Source: Paenibacillus sp. FSL H8-0548 (GTDB lineage Bacteria; Bacillota; Bacilli; Paenibacillales; Paenibacillaceae). From it: a DNA stretch of 64,000 nucleotides. The stretch spans positions 3,801,501 through 3,865,500 of the forward strand of contig NZ_CP152049.1 in assembly GCF_038630985.1 (NCBI RefSeq), given 5' to 3'. Below the pieces are notes generated by a model. It ran no database searches. It saw only the letters and a program-made list of their open reading frames with translations, and was not told the origin of the DNA. The position numbers were made by a program, and so were the translations under genes. Positions 1 through 8,700 of the stretch are shown in pieces (positions within the stretch are counted from its first letter, which is position 1; the number at the start of each line of letters is the position of its first letter).

Positions 1-2
1 TT

Positions 3-332
3 ACTGCTCATGAGCTTTCAAATCTCCCGCTCCTGCTGCTCTCCGAAGGGAGCAGCACAAGAAAGTATGTGGATCAATGGTTTTCCTCACAAGGTATCCA
101 AGCGGATGCTGATATGGAGCTAAGCAGTATGGATATGCTGATTGAGCTTGCGGGACGCGGCTACGGAGCAGCGTTCGTTACCCAATCCTTTGTGAAGCAG
201 GAGCTCGCCGAAGGAAAGCTGTTTCAGCTCCATACGAAGGAGCCGATTTCTCCGCGGGCAGTCGGTTTCGCTGCTAGGCGTGACTCTACTCTGTCTATTG
301 CCGCTACTCGGTTTACAGAGCTGCTTCAATAA
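3..332 (+). CDS. LysR-family transcriptional regulator, C-terminal part (5' end outside window)
   Basis: The reading frame is open from the left edge of the window, so the gene begins upstream and only about 110 C-terminal residues are visible. The pattern is that of the LysR substrate-binding domain's second half: a variable hinge, then MDMLIELAGRGYGAAFV, which matches the family's 'V..G.GI...P' effector-domain stretch, and a closing helix ending FTELLQ. The DNA-binding helix-turn-helix cannot be seen, so target and effector are unknown. A strong hairpin terminator follows the stop directly. The family assignment rests on this partial domain only. Confidence 0.7.
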   Translation, partial: TAHELSNLPLLLLSEGSSTRKYVDQWFSSQGIQADADMELSSMDMLIELAGRGYGAAFVTQSFVKQELAEGKLFQLHTKEPISPRAVGFAARRDSTLSIAATRFTELLQ

Positions 333-333
333 C

Positions 334-376
334 AATAAGAAGAGCCTCTTTATTGGCAAAAGAGGCTCTTCTTATT
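334..376. terminator. Bidirectional intrinsic terminator
   Basis: Perfect 17-bp inverted repeat (arms 334-350 and 360-376, 9-nt loop) with a T run on the + side and an A run on the other. It separates the convergent LysR fragment and the cohesin-SLH gene. Confidence 0.9.
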
Positions 377-385
377 TTCAACAAA

Positions 386-1417
386 TTAGGATTCAATATT
401 CTGGTTATCACGAATTAAATCATATAAATTTAAAACAATCTTCAAAGCCTCTGCTCGAGTCGCATGATCTAATGATACGAATCGATTGTTGCCTCTGCCC
501 TGGATTAGATGTTGATCTACTGCTGACGTCACGGCAGGTTTGGCCCATATCGGAATTTCATCAGCGTCTTCAAACGTCAGAGCTTGGCCTGCCCCTTCAG
601 TGACACCAGCTGCCCGCACTGCCATCACAGCCATCTCCACTCTAGATATGTTGCTGCTAGGTCGGAAGGTTCCATCTGGGTATCCCTTTACGATGCCTCC
701 AGCCACAGCAGCCGATATGGATGATTTGGCCCAATCCGGAATCTTCTGTTCATCTGCAAAACCAAGCTTATCACCTTCAGCTAAATTCAGCACCCGTGTC
801 AGCATCGTTGTAAACTCAGCGCGATTCACAAGATTTTGCGGCTTAAAGCTTCCGTCTGGGAACCCATTAATCAATCCGAGTGATGCCCCCCTCAGAATAT
901 CTTCCTTCGCCCAATGCTTTTCAATATCATGAAATGAAAGGTTGGCGTTTGGAGTGATTTTTATACTCAATCCGCTGGTTCCCGTTATCTTCGTCTCAGC
1001 AAGCTGACTATTAATTAGCTTGGCGTCTTTAAGTTCTAATCGGGATTCCCCTTCCATACGACTCTCAAAAGTAATGACAGCGAGCTTTACCGTTCCGTTA
1101 TCGCCAGTCGTATTGCGTCCAACCTTGGTATGGGCAAAAGTGAGAAGCCCGTTTGTAACGATAGGCGGAACCGAGAAGCCCGTGATCGGACTAGCGACGC
1201 TCTTCACATTAAACCGCTTAGGATCAAATTGTAAGTTCAATTCATATCCGTATACATCCTCAAGCTCCTTTCCAAAAACAGAAACTGCAATCGTTTGTCC
1301 TACTTTAGTGCCTTGACTATCCACCTGCAAATATAAAGAAGGCATCTCCTTAGCCCAAACGATTGTAGGCAAGCAGAGGATGAAACAAAAGCATACAAGA
1401 AGGAGCCTCCAATTCAT
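386..1417 (-). CDS. Cell-surface cohesin-domain protein anchored by three SLH domains
   Basis: A 343-residue exported protein. Residues 1-22 form a signal peptide with a long hydrophobic core ending VWA. Residues about 27-150 are a cohesin/type-I-like beta-sandwich domain (KVGQTIAVSVFG, ELNLQFDPKRFNV, LAVITFES). Three SLH repeats follow at about 162-203, 219-262 and 281-324, each with the W-A/I and G-(F/Y)-PDG-(S/T)-F-(K/R)-P signatures; the third is degenerate (GRGNNRFVSLDHATRAE). SLH triplets bind pyruvylated secondary cell-wall polymers, so the cohesin would be displayed on the surface. The next gene upstream in the same direction encodes an enzyme with a dockerin, which makes this protein its probable surface receptor. 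Start is ATG with SD AAAGGGTGAGATCTAT. Function as an anchoring scaffoldin is inferred. Confidence 0.88.
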   Translation of the reverse strand: MNWRLLLVCFCFILCLPTIVWAKEMPSLYLQVDSQGTKVGQTIAVSVFGKELEDVYGYELNLQFDPKRFNVKSVASPITGFSVPPIVTNGLLTFAHTKVGRNTTGDNGTVKLAVITFESRMEGESRLELKDAKLINSQLAETKITGTSGLSIKITPNANLSFHDIEKHWAKEDILRGASLGLINGFPDGSFKPQNLVNRAEFTTMLTRVLNLAEGDKLGFADEQKIPDWAKSSISAAVAGGIVKGYPDGTFRPSSNISRVEMAVMAVRAAGVTEGAGQALTFEDADEIPIWAKPAVTSAVDQHLIQGRGNNRFVSLDHATRAEALKIVLNLYDLIRDNQNIES

Positions 1418-1499
1418 ATAGATCTCACCCTTTCTGATAAAAAGAAGGGGAAATGATCGACCATTTCCCCTTGCATGAATCTTTTTTATTGCTTGCTGA

Positions 1500-4061
1500 T
1501 TACCAGTTTAAAATCATTTTTGAAAGCATCACAAGATCAACGATGTCAATTTGATTATCACCATTCAAATCGTACTTGCTGACGAGAGACCATCCAGCAT
1601 CCGTTGATTTCATACCATATGACTTAGCCATCACTGCCAAGTCTCCAACGCTTACACGTTGATCATCGTTAATATCGCCAGGTATTGATACAATAACCGA
1701 GCCTTGGAAGCTTTGAAGAGCTGCGGCCAAATCGCTAGTCGCTTGTGCGATTGTATCTTGCGTTACATTGGTGTATTGTGCGACCGCATTTGCTGCATTA
1801 ATCGCTGTTTGTAGAATTGCTTTCGTTCCGGCAGGATATTGGCCAATTAACTTGCCTTCTATTGCCGAATCATGTGCGGCCTGCGCTTGCGAGATTAGTG
1901 TATGAAGTACTGCTTTATCGAGTACATTAATTTGCAGTTGGTGAGTCTCACCAGTAAGTGTCGTTTCAACACCATTTCCATCAGCAACAATGACGTTAGA
2001 TACTGTAATGGAAGTTGAACCTGCGGACGCATCCGGCAGCGCATGGAACGTAAGCTTCATAAGCTCCTTATTCGGTGACACTTGATAATCCTCTAGATGT
2101 ACGCCTAATATACGAATATGTCCAGGAGAATTTTCATAATCAGCTACTACGAATCTGTCTTCGTTTAATGATATTGGATCTGGAACAAATTCCAGCTTGC
2201 TTGAGTCATACGAAATAGTCACGTCCTGCGCGATAATTTCTTTATTCGTATTTTTCAAGCCGTAAGTCAAATCTACATTCAAGCCAGCTGTAACACTTTC
2301 AGATCCTGTCAATGTCGCAGTTGCTTGAAGTGGCACTGCTGATGCTGGCAACGTATCTGAGAAGGATTGGCCGAAGAAAATATTATCGAAATTATACGTA
2401 CCAGCATATCTCATAGCAATACGGATTTCCTTAATCTCGCTAAGATCTGCATTTGTGCCTGCACTGCTTAAGAGCAGAGCTGTTTTGGACCACTGATTGG
2501 ATAGCAAAGTTGTATTTCCATGTGTTTGAACCGTTGATGACAGCTTTCCATTCTTATCGACGAACGTAACATATACGGTACGTGCTGTTGATGTAGCATT
2601 GTAACCGTTAATAATAAGATACTTGGCAAAACTAGCATCAAACGTTTCAGCATCCGCTGGCTTGATGCTTACATATTGCTGTGTGCCAGTAGGAATTGCA
2701 CTGCCAGTCACAACAAGCTTAGCGGAATTCCCCGTTCCAATCGCTCTTTCACTATCAACTGAGGCTGTGGAGTCTGCACCTGCTTCCACAACCGTTTCAC
2801 CTTCAAAATTTTGATACCATTCTTTCGAGTTAGTCGTACTTCTCGCAGGGTCTGCAAAATTGCTGATCGTATCGGCGTAATAATGGTTTTTCGAGAAAGC
2901 CCTTGCCGTATCCACATTACTCCATTTTGATAAAATCGTTTCGTAAGAATCCGTATTAATGTTCACCTTGCTTGGATTGCCATTATAAAGCCCCCAGCTG
3001 CCTTGATTGACGGTTTTGTACGACCAAGTCGTCCACATCCAGTCCTGCTCCTCATAAAGATTCAGCGCGTATTCCCAGCTCTGAAGATTGCTAAACAAGG
3101 TGAACTCGCCTACCAGCAAAGGCACATTATATTTCGTTAACTCATTTACCATAGGAACCTTTGAATCGGTGAACGTTTTTTGAGATATGGAGCTATTCGT
3201 ATTATTCCAGCCATAGAAATGGTAGGAATAGATAATATTTTCCCAGCCATATAAAGCAGGATCAGGCATATCCATTGGTTCCCATATCGATTCAACCGTA
3301 ATAATATGGTCTGGATCTATAGCGCGAATAGCTTTGTACAGCGTATCGTAAAAATCCCATTGTTCTTTGTGTAATGCTCCGCCTGGTTCATTTAGTAAAT
3401 CATAGGTAGCAATCGTTGGATTCCCTTTATATCTCTCTGCGATTTGCTCCCACAGAAAGACAGTTTTAGCCATGTTCGTTTCATTCTTGAACAAATTCCC
3501 TTTATCCGGAATAGAAATGTCGCCGGAATGATCTTTGCCGTTTTGCGAGCCAGGAGCCGCGTGCATATCGAGAATGACGTAGAGCCCTCTCTTCGCACTC
3601 TCATTAATGAACCAATCCATTCTGTCAAAAGCGGTAGATTTCATAGTCCCGTCTTCATTCAACATTTCAAAGTAGCCGAATGGCAACCGGATCGTATTCA
3701 TGCCCATTTCTTTAATATTGTCGAAATCCTGCTCCTGCCACCAGGAATCCTCGTAAGCTTTAATTAAAGTTAATGCTTTTTCTTCGCCGAAGCGTGTCGT
3801 GAAAGTTTTGATCATCGTCAACTGATCCGGTGCATTCGTAGCACCCATCCAGCCTTCCTGAACCAGCCATGAACCTGCATTTGTACCTCTTAGTACTACC
3901 TTGTTGCCAGTACCATTATTGTCGCGCAATATCTTGCCATCGGTTTTTAGGAAAGCACTTGGCAGATTCGTCTCGGCAGCATTCACCTTGCTGGGAGAAT
4001 ATAAGGCTAGTGTGGAGCATACTAATGCTAGTGCAGTGAATAGAGTGAGGATTTTCTTCAT
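1500..4061 (-). CDS. Secreted GH5 glycoside hydrolase with CBM-like, cohesin, FIVAR-like and dockerin modules
   Basis: An 853-residue multimodular enzyme. Residues 1-29 are a signal peptide ending VNAAE. Residues about 35-400 form a GH5 TIM barrel with the acid/base in LLNEPGG (E225), the nucleophile in LVGEFTLF (E319), and the HFYG (281) and DMHAAPGSQNG (165) motifs, the last typical of exo-beta-1,3-glucanase-like GH5 members. About 415-568 is a beta-sandwich resembling a carbohydrate-binding module, 580-713 a cohesin-type domain, 715-785 a helical FIVAR-like repeat, and 794-853 a type-I dockerin with two calcium loops (DINDDQRVSVGDL and DLNGDNQIDIVDL). Having both a cohesin and a dockerin allows docking to the adjacent SLH-cohesin protein or head-to-tail assembly. 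Exact substrate (beta-1,3- or beta-1,4-glucan) is uncertain. Confidence 0.9.
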   Translation of the reverse strand: MKKILTLFTALALVCSTLALYSPSKVNAAETNLPSAFLKTDGKILRDNNGTGNKVVLRGTNAGSWLVQEGWMGATNAPDQLTMIKTFTTRFGEEKALTLIKAYEDSWWQEQDFDNIKEMGMNTIRLPFGYFEMLNEDGTMKSTAFDRMDWFINESAKRGLYVILDMHAAPGSQNGKDHSGDISIPDKGNLFKNETNMAKTVFLWEQIAERYKGNPTIATYDLLNEPGGALHKEQWDFYDTLYKAIRAIDPDHIITVESIWEPMDMPDPALYGWENIIYSYHFYGWNNTNSSISQKTFTDSKVPMVNELTKYNVPLLVGEFTLFSNLQSWEYALNLYEEQDWMWTTWSYKTVNQGSWGLYNGNPSKVNINTDSYETILSKWSNVDTARAFSKNHYYADTISNFADPARSTTNSKEWYQNFEGETVVEAGADSTASVDSERAIGTGNSAKLVVTGSAIPTGTQQYVSIKPADAETFDASFAKYLIINGYNATSTARTVYVTFVDKNGKLSSTVQTHGNTTLLSNQWSKTALLLSSAGTNADLSEIKEIRIAMRYAGTYNFDNIFFGQSFSDTLPASAVPLQATATLTGSESVTAGLNVDLTYGLKNTNKEIIAQDVTISYDSSKLEFVPDPISLNEDRFVVADYENSPGHIRILGVHLEDYQVSPNKELMKLTFHALPDASAGSTSITVSNVIVADGNGVETTLTGETHQLQINVLDKAVLHTLISQAQAAHDSAIEGKLIGQYPAGTKAILQTAINAANAVAQYTNVTQDTIAQATSDLAAALQSFQGSVIVSIPGDINDDQRVSVGDLAVMAKSYGMKSTDAGWSLVSKYDLNGDNQIDIVDLVMLSKMILNW

Positions 4062-4435
4062 TTTTTCAAATCCCTCCTAAATAGTTTTACGATTTATTCA
4101 AGTCCAGCAGCTGTTAGCATTCAAAAATGGTAGCGCATTCATTAATATCTTCGCAAGATGTTGTCTTTCCCAAATAACTCTCCTCTCTATTTTTCGCTTG
4201 CTCGTTTTCCATGTTTTAAGTTTAAGTATAATAACCTCCCTCTTCTTAACCAAAATAGACATTAGGCAAGTATTACGTTCTTAGGATCCCGTAACAGGTA
4301 AAATACAGGTACCGTTGAACCTAAGCAGTGATGATAGTTTTAATTGTAATAGAGAACTAAGAAGAAAATTAGACCCCATTTTTTAGTTAAAGTGGTACAG
4401 ATTTAAGATCCTTTATTTTCTGCCTTCATGCTGAA
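4062..4435. other. Upstream region of the GH5 gene
   Basis: 374 bases of A/T-rich sequence with no convincing gene. It must hold the promoter of the leftward GH5 gene. The only distinctive element is a cre-like palindrome at 4128-4141 that shares the 12-mer TAGCGCATTCAT with the promoter of the rhamnogalacturonan importer at about 53.6 kb. Confidence 0.5.
4128..4141. promoter_or_regulatory. Weak cre-like site upstream of GH5 gene
   Basis: TGGTAGCGCATTCA matches the CcpA consensus TGWNANCGNTNWCA at 12 of 14 positions when read on the opposite strand. It lies 67 bases before the GH5 start. CcpA control is an inference. Confidence 0.35.
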
Positions 4436-4480
4436 AAAGCAGCAGCCCTCACTTCAACATGAAGTGAGGGCTGCTGCTTT
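4436..4480 (-). terminator. Intrinsic terminator of the ECF/lipoprotein operon
   Basis: Perfect 21-bp arms (4436-4456 and 4460-4480) around a 3-nt loop; on the - strand the stem is followed by a T run. It lies just downstream of the FixH/YtkA-like lipoprotein gene. Confidence 0.92.
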
Positions 4481-4522
4481 GTATTTGTCTTAAAAAACAC
4501 GCTCATAGATAAAGCCAATCAA

Positions 4523-5389
4523 TTAGTTGACCTTCACAACAAAAGGAACGGTAATGACTTCTCCATTATACTGAAACTGTCCCCACAGCTTATAAATTCC
4601 TTTCTGCGGAAATACCGTATGGAACATGACATTCGCTCCCCCACTCATCGCTTCCATTGCGTGCGCATGGACGTATTGCTGCGCATCGCTGCTCAAAATG
4701 ACACAATGGCCAGAGGTACCGAGAAATGGTTCGATTTTGTTGATCGGCTTACCGGTCTCCGTATCCATGATTCGGAAGAGCAGCATGACCATTTGACCGG
4801 CTTTCATTTCTGATAATGCTGGGCTTGCAGATAAAGTAATTTGCAAACCATTCATCTCTTTTTGCCAAACTTGTTCAGGCAATAAGGGCTCATTCGAAGT
4901 CTCCGTCCCACTGATCTGAAGCCACTGTTTATGGACCGTTGCTTCTGCCTTATTTGGCCGAAATTCGGTAGTCACTAAATAGGGACTAGCAAATGGGAAA
5001 TCAAGCTGTGCGTGAAATAGATTACCCTCCACCAGCTCAGGATGAACATGCTGAAACGAAGACAGATCCTTACTGACAGCGATCAGATGCATAAGCTTTG
5101 TCATGTCTTCCTTAAACTCAGTGACAGGCTGACCAGCGGAATCCAATACATGCAGGTAAAGATCAGACTTGCCGATGCGAGGCTCACTCTCCGTTATGTC
5201 AGTAATCGTAACCTGATAGCCTAAATCGGACGCTGCTGTCATTTGCTCCTTCTGAAGAGCAGCCAGCAAACCTTGAGTAGACGGCTCCATATCGACATTT
5301 TTTAAAGTGGTTGAAGTACAGCCAGTAGCTGCTAACATCAAAATAAGTAGAGGAACTATAAGTACCGAAATCATTCGCATACGTTTCAT
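4523..5389 (-). CDS. Lipoprotein with FixH/YtkA-like domains
   Basis: 288 residues beginning with a lipoprotein signal peptide whose lipobox is LAATGC, so the mature protein is probably membrane-anchored on the outer face. The body contains two related beta-sandwich stretches typical of the FixH/YtkA-like group: one around YLHVLDSAGQPV with HLIAVSKDLSSFQHVHPE, the other around LFRIMDTETGKPI with HAHAM. Clustered His residues (HVHPE, HAHAM) suggest metal handling, possibly copper; this is inferred. Its start overlaps the stop of the upstream membrane protein (ATGA, 5386-5389), so the two are translationally coupled. It is the last gene of the operon and is followed by a strong terminator. Confidence 0.6.
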   Translation of the reverse strand: MKRMRMISVLIVPLLILMLAATGCTSTTLKNVDMEPSTQGLLAALQKEQMTAASDLGYQVTITDITESEPRIGKSDLYLHVLDSAGQPVTEFKEDMTKLMHLIAVSKDLSSFQHVHPELVEGNLFHAQLDFPFASPYLVTTEFRPNKAEATVHKQWLQISGTETSNEPLLPEQVWQKEMNGLQITLSASPALSEMKAGQMVMLLFRIMDTETGKPINKIEPFLGTSGHCVILSSDAQQYVHAHAMEAMSGGANVMFHTVFPQKGIYKLWGQFQYNGEVITVPFVVKVN

Positions 5390-6426
5390 TTACTTCCTCT
5401 TTCAGGTGAAATGGCCAAAAGGCTGAGTCCAAGGGAAAGCAGCGAAGCTTGAACGATGGAGCCTACCCACAGCTCCGGCTCCCAACCAATTCCTCCTGTA
5501 GAAGCCATCCAGCCAAAATAGCTCCCCCATAGAACGATAGGAGTAAATACGGCAACCAAGCGGCTGCTCCTCAGAGCATTATTTTCCGAACGACGCCAAA
5601 GTAAAAGTAAATCCGCGCTAAGTCCTGCAACCAATGAAATGATTAATCCATGTATTTGATAAAAACCATCCAGTACGCCCATCAGTCCTGAAATAAGCAC
5701 GAATAAAAAGGTAATAGTACCGAAAGGAGGCTTCCATCTTTTCAATAAGAGAAGTACAGGATACATAAACAGCAGCGTATTCAATAAAATAAAAGTTAAT
5801 CCCCGTATTTGTGCGTCCTCCACCATGCGATGAGCGAATAGATAACTGGAATTGTCCGTATACCACTCAATAACTTTCGGAACAGGCAGATTATAGCGAA
5901 ACGTCCAGATATACATTAGAAAAAAATTAACAGTCGCAACCGATAGCGATAAGGACAATAAACATGGTAAAAAAGTTTTCCAAGTCGGCTGAGATTCATT
6001 CTGCTCTCTCCATGCCGCCCGAAAGGGGCTAGATATGATTAAGATCGCACCGAGCATTAAAGCAAGATGCGACGGACTGAGCAGCGCTTCAATGCTTACC
6101 TCTATGCCAAAAACGATATGCCATACCATATCGCATACTCCGCCAATGAGGAAAACGATGACACCAAGCAGTCCAAGCTCATAACCGATTGGAATGGGAT
6201 GCTTCCAAGAGGAGCCATTCTTCTTTTTACTATAAATAATCAATCCGACTATCCATAAGGCACAAGCCAGAAAACCACTGTACAATATGGCATGCCATGG
6301 CGTGAAAAATGTTTCTACAGCACCGTGGTTATGAGCGTAGCCATCAATGAAAATGCCTACCACCAGCCATGCGCCTAGCAGTATTGTAACGAAATGTCCT
6401 CGCGTTGAAACCTTGTACAGTGGCAT
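5386..6426 (-). CDS. Polytopic integral membrane protein of unknown function
   Basis: 346 residues with about nine predicted transmembrane segments. Near the N-terminus, after the first helix, is a conserved-looking stretch, IDGYAHNHG..ETFFTPWHAILYSGF, and the third helix contains DMVWHIVFGIE. Several membrane-embedded His residues might bind metal or haem, but I do not recognise a characterised family. The stop codon overlaps the start of the FixH/YtkA-like lipoprotein gene by four bases, and the anti-sigma gene lies 21 bases upstream, placing it in the same operon. A joint role with the lipoprotein in metal or envelope homeostasis is conjecture. Confidence 0.6.
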   Translation of the reverse strand: MPLYKVSTRGHFVTILLGAWLVVGIFIDGYAHNHGAVETFFTPWHAILYSGFLACALWIVGLIIYSKKKNGSSWKHPIPIGYELGLLGVIVFLIGGVCDMVWHIVFGIEVSIEALLSPSHLALMLGAILIISSPFRAAWREQNESQPTWKTFLPCLLSLSLSVATVNFFLMYIWTFRYNLPVPKVIEWYTDNSSYLFAHRMVEDAQIRGLTFILLNTLLFMYPVLLLLKRWKPPFGTITFLFVLISGLMGVLDGFYQIHGLIISLVAGLSADLLLLWRRSENNALRSSRLVAVFTPIVLWGSYFGWMASTGGIGWEPELWVGSIVQASLLSLGLSLLAISPERGSK

Positions 6427-6447
6427 TTTCGCATGCCTCCCGAATCA

Positions 6448-7419
6448 TTAATGCACAAATTGTTCTGCAATGCTCGTCAATTCAGTCTTGCCGATCTCAG
6501 CCTCCGGACTTCCTACCGTATACATGACCGTTTTATCCCCCAGCGAATCTAACCAAAATACCGACTGATACAGGTCGGAATCGCTAAACAAAAAGGGCTC
6601 TGTGAGCGTGTAAGTAACGGGTTGTTTCCCAATAAGTAATTGCTCTTGCTTTGTAACAGGTGCGATCGTTTGAATCTGACTTTTATCAGAAAATAATTCC
6701 ATCGTAATATAAATACGCTCATCCGCTTGGTTTTTATACAGCGTTGTGAAAACCGGATTCCGCTTATCACTATCCGACGGCAAAGCAATCCACGCTTGCT
6801 CCAGATTTTCTTCCTTAACACGAGCCATTAGTTCGTCAACAAAACTTAAGTCGTTAATGGACAGAAAACCTCCAAAGGGATGTTCCTTCTGACCTCCCAA
6901 AAACAACAAAGCTTCAGAAAGCGTGCTAGGCAATTGCAGCTCAGCATCCGCTTGCAGCAATTGCTCCTCCCATTCCTTTTCACTCAACCATAGGTATGGA
7001 TTGGGGACCACGATAACAGAAGGAAGATTTGTTTTCGGTAGAAGATTCTTTAATTCCTTAGCATAGAAAATTCCTCTTCCATCAACGGCCAATGATTGCT
7101 TCATTTGCTGAGTGGAGTCACGGATATGTATGGCCTGTTCCTTGTCGTAGCTTCTGACCTGGTTGGATTGTATAACATAAGTAACAATATTATCCTTTAA
7201 AGAAATCATATACGGTACGGAAAAACCCAAGATCGTTAGCAAAAGCCCTGCAGCAATAATACGAAGAGCCCATGTTTTTTTCATCGCATGCACCTTCGTT
7301 TTTTCTTTATAGCTTTGCTTTCGGAACAGCTCCTCGATTTGGGTATCCAGCTCAGATGGCCGCTTTAGCCTCGAAGTAGATTGCTTATACGCCTCCGTCA
7401 GCTCTTCTTCAATCGACAT
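6448..7419 (-). CDS. Membrane-bound anti-sigma factor-like protein (DUF4367-like C-terminus)
   Basis: 323 residues. The N-terminal 45 residues are charged and cytoplasmic, followed by one transmembrane helix at about 48-68 (WALRIIAAGLLLTILGFSV) and a large extracytoplasmic part ending DKTVMYTVGSPEAEIG..ELTSIAEQFV, which resembles DUF4367-type domains found on anti-sigma proteins. Its start overlaps the sigma-factor gene by 11 bases, the usual arrangement for an ECF sigma factor and its membrane-tethered inhibitor. There is no zinc-binding HxxxCxxC ASD motif, so it would be a non-ZAS type inhibitor. The inducing signal is unknown. Confidence 0.7.
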   Translation of the reverse strand: MSIEEELTEAYKQSTSRLKRPSELDTQIEELFRKQSYKEKTKVHAMKKTWALRIIAAGLLLTILGFSVPYMISLKDNIVTYVIQSNQVRSYDKEQAIHIRDSTQQMKQSLAVDGRGIFYAKELKNLLPKTNLPSVIVVPNPYLWLSEKEWEEQLLQADAELQLPSTLSEALLFLGGQKEHPFGGFLSINDLSFVDELMARVKEENLEQAWIALPSDSDKRNPVFTTLYKNQADERIYITMELFSDKSQIQTIAPVTKQEQLLIGKQPVTYTLTEPFLFSDSDLYQSVFWLDSLGDKTVMYTVGSPEAEIGKTELTSIAEQFVH

Positions 7420-8011
7420 GATGAAACGCCTCCTTGAAAAATTGGGAATTAACGGTACGGTTACGCAGTTTTTTTATCGCCTCATGATGTCTTGATTTCG
7501 CAGTGCCTAACGGTATTTCAAGCGTACTCGCAATTTCTTCAAAGGAGCAATCCTGATAGTATCGGAGCACAATGACCTCCCTTAGCTTGGCAGACAAGCC
7601 ATTTACGAGCTGAAGTATATTATTTTTTTGCTCCGCCTCAATAGCTATCTCGTCCGGTTTTTTCCAGTTAGGTGTGATCTGCAGCTGCTTATTACGGGTA
7701 AACAAACGAAGTCGTTGCCAGCCTTTTCTATTCCAATGATTAACCTGATTAATAATTAACCCATTTAACCACGCCCGAAAGGGTCTATTGTGATCGTATT
7801 TCGGCAGAGCATGCAGCATCGAAATATAGATTTCACTTACAATATCGTTAACCTCACTTTTATTAGTGGCTAGGTAATAGACGGTCCGATAAATATGATC
7901 AGCTGTTTTTTCATATACAACCCGAAAGGCTTCTGGATCATCTTGTAATAGTAAAGTTAACCAGTGATGGATATCCGAATCCTTCAAATTTTTCCCCTCC
8001 CGATACGACAT
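7409..8011 (-). CDS. ECF-type RNA polymerase sigma factor
   Basis: 200 residues with both ECF domains. Sigma-70 region 2 is at about 20-95 (DPEAFRVVYEKTADHIYRTVYYL, then VNDIVSEIYISMLHALPKYD, RPFRAWLNGLIINQVNHWNR), and region 4 at about 130-190 (GLSAKLREVIVLRYYQDCSFEEIA and an HTH ending GTAKSRHHEAIKKLRNR). The following gene encodes its likely anti-sigma factor with an 11-base overlap, and two further genes follow at short distances. Neighbours suggest an envelope or metal stress regulon that includes the operon itself, but no clear ECF promoter could be identified. Confidence 0.9.
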   Translation of the reverse strand: MSYREGKNLKDSDIHHWLTLLLQDDPEAFRVVYEKTADHIYRTVYYLATNKSEVNDIVSEIYISMLHALPKYDHNRPFRAWLNGLIINQVNHWNRKGWQRLRLFTRNKQLQITPNWKKPDEIAIEAEQKNNILQLVNGLSAKLREVIVLRYYQDCSFEEIASTLEIPLGTAKSRHHEAIKKLRNRTVNSQFFKEAFHHVD

Positions 8012-8039
8012 TCAGCTCATGAGCTGGCTTTCTTATTCC

Positions 8040-8558
8040 TCAGTTTTGAAATAATGATAGTTCACTCACGATAATACCCGTTACTTTATCCTGATCGACA
8101 AAAAACTCGATGACCCATTCATTCTCTTTATCGATATAACCAACGGCTTCAAAATCACCAATTTGTCTTGTATAACTTCCTTCTCCATATAGCTCCTTAA
8201 CACCTTTGATAGAATTTCCAAGCTGTGCTCCCTTTTCGGTAGCGGATTCAGCTAGTAAGCTATAGCTTTTAACCTTTGAGTCTCTTACTGTGTAATTATA
8301 ATCACGATATTCCCAAGCTTGTTGAGGGGTATCATAATTTCCTGTATTTTTCAATTTGATATCAAATTGACCATCAGGCTTGCCTTTTTTTTCATTCAAA
8401 ACCTGCGCTGAATCCCCTAGCTGTATATCGCCTGCTTGCTCCTTGCTTAAATCAGTACTTGTGATTTCTGTGATATAATCTTGTGGTATACTTTGCTTTG
8501 CATTCGAGCATGCGGATAGCAGCATGAGCATTAAAATGATAATAAATCCTTTTTTCAT
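8040..8558 (-). CDS. Small lipoprotein with duplicated BLIP/SmpA-like halves, function unknown
   Basis: 172 residues; N-terminal lipoprotein signal with lipobox LLSAC. The mature part seems to consist of two similar halves: one with IQLGDSAQVLNEKKGKPD and EYRDYNYTVRDSKVKSYSL, the other with AQLGNSIKGVKELYGEG and EWVIEFFVDQDKVTGIIVS. This alternation of a helix followed by strands is like the SmpA/OmlA or BLIP-like fold. It lies 28 bases upstream of the ECF sigma gene in the same direction and may be co-transcribed with it. SD GGAGGGGTACG precedes the ATG. I do not recognise a named family. Confidence 0.6.
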   Translation of the reverse strand: MKKGFIIILMLMLLSACSNAKQSIPQDYITEITSTDLSKEQAGDIQLGDSAQVLNEKKGKPDGQFDIKLKNTGNYDTPQQAWEYRDYNYTVRDSKVKSYSLLAESATEKGAQLGNSIKGVKELYGEGSYTRQIGDFEAVGYIDKENEWVIEFFVDQDKVTGIIVSELSLFQN

Positions 8559-8630
8559 CGTACCCCTCCTCTATTTGTTTACAAGATAGATTGGTCTCAA
8601 AAATAGAAAAGGTTCGAAAAACAATTTCTA

Positions 8631-8659
8631 TTGAAATTTTGAAGCAGGTCAACTATAAT
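8631..8659 (+). promoter_or_regulatory. Sigma-A promoter of trhO
   Basis: TTGAAA (8631-8636) and a perfect TATAAT (8654-8659) separated by 17 bases, about 40 bases upstream of the trhO start. Confidence 0.8.
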
Positions 8660-8700
8660 ATAGAATGCTTTAATTTGCTTAGCGGAAAGGAAAGACGAAG

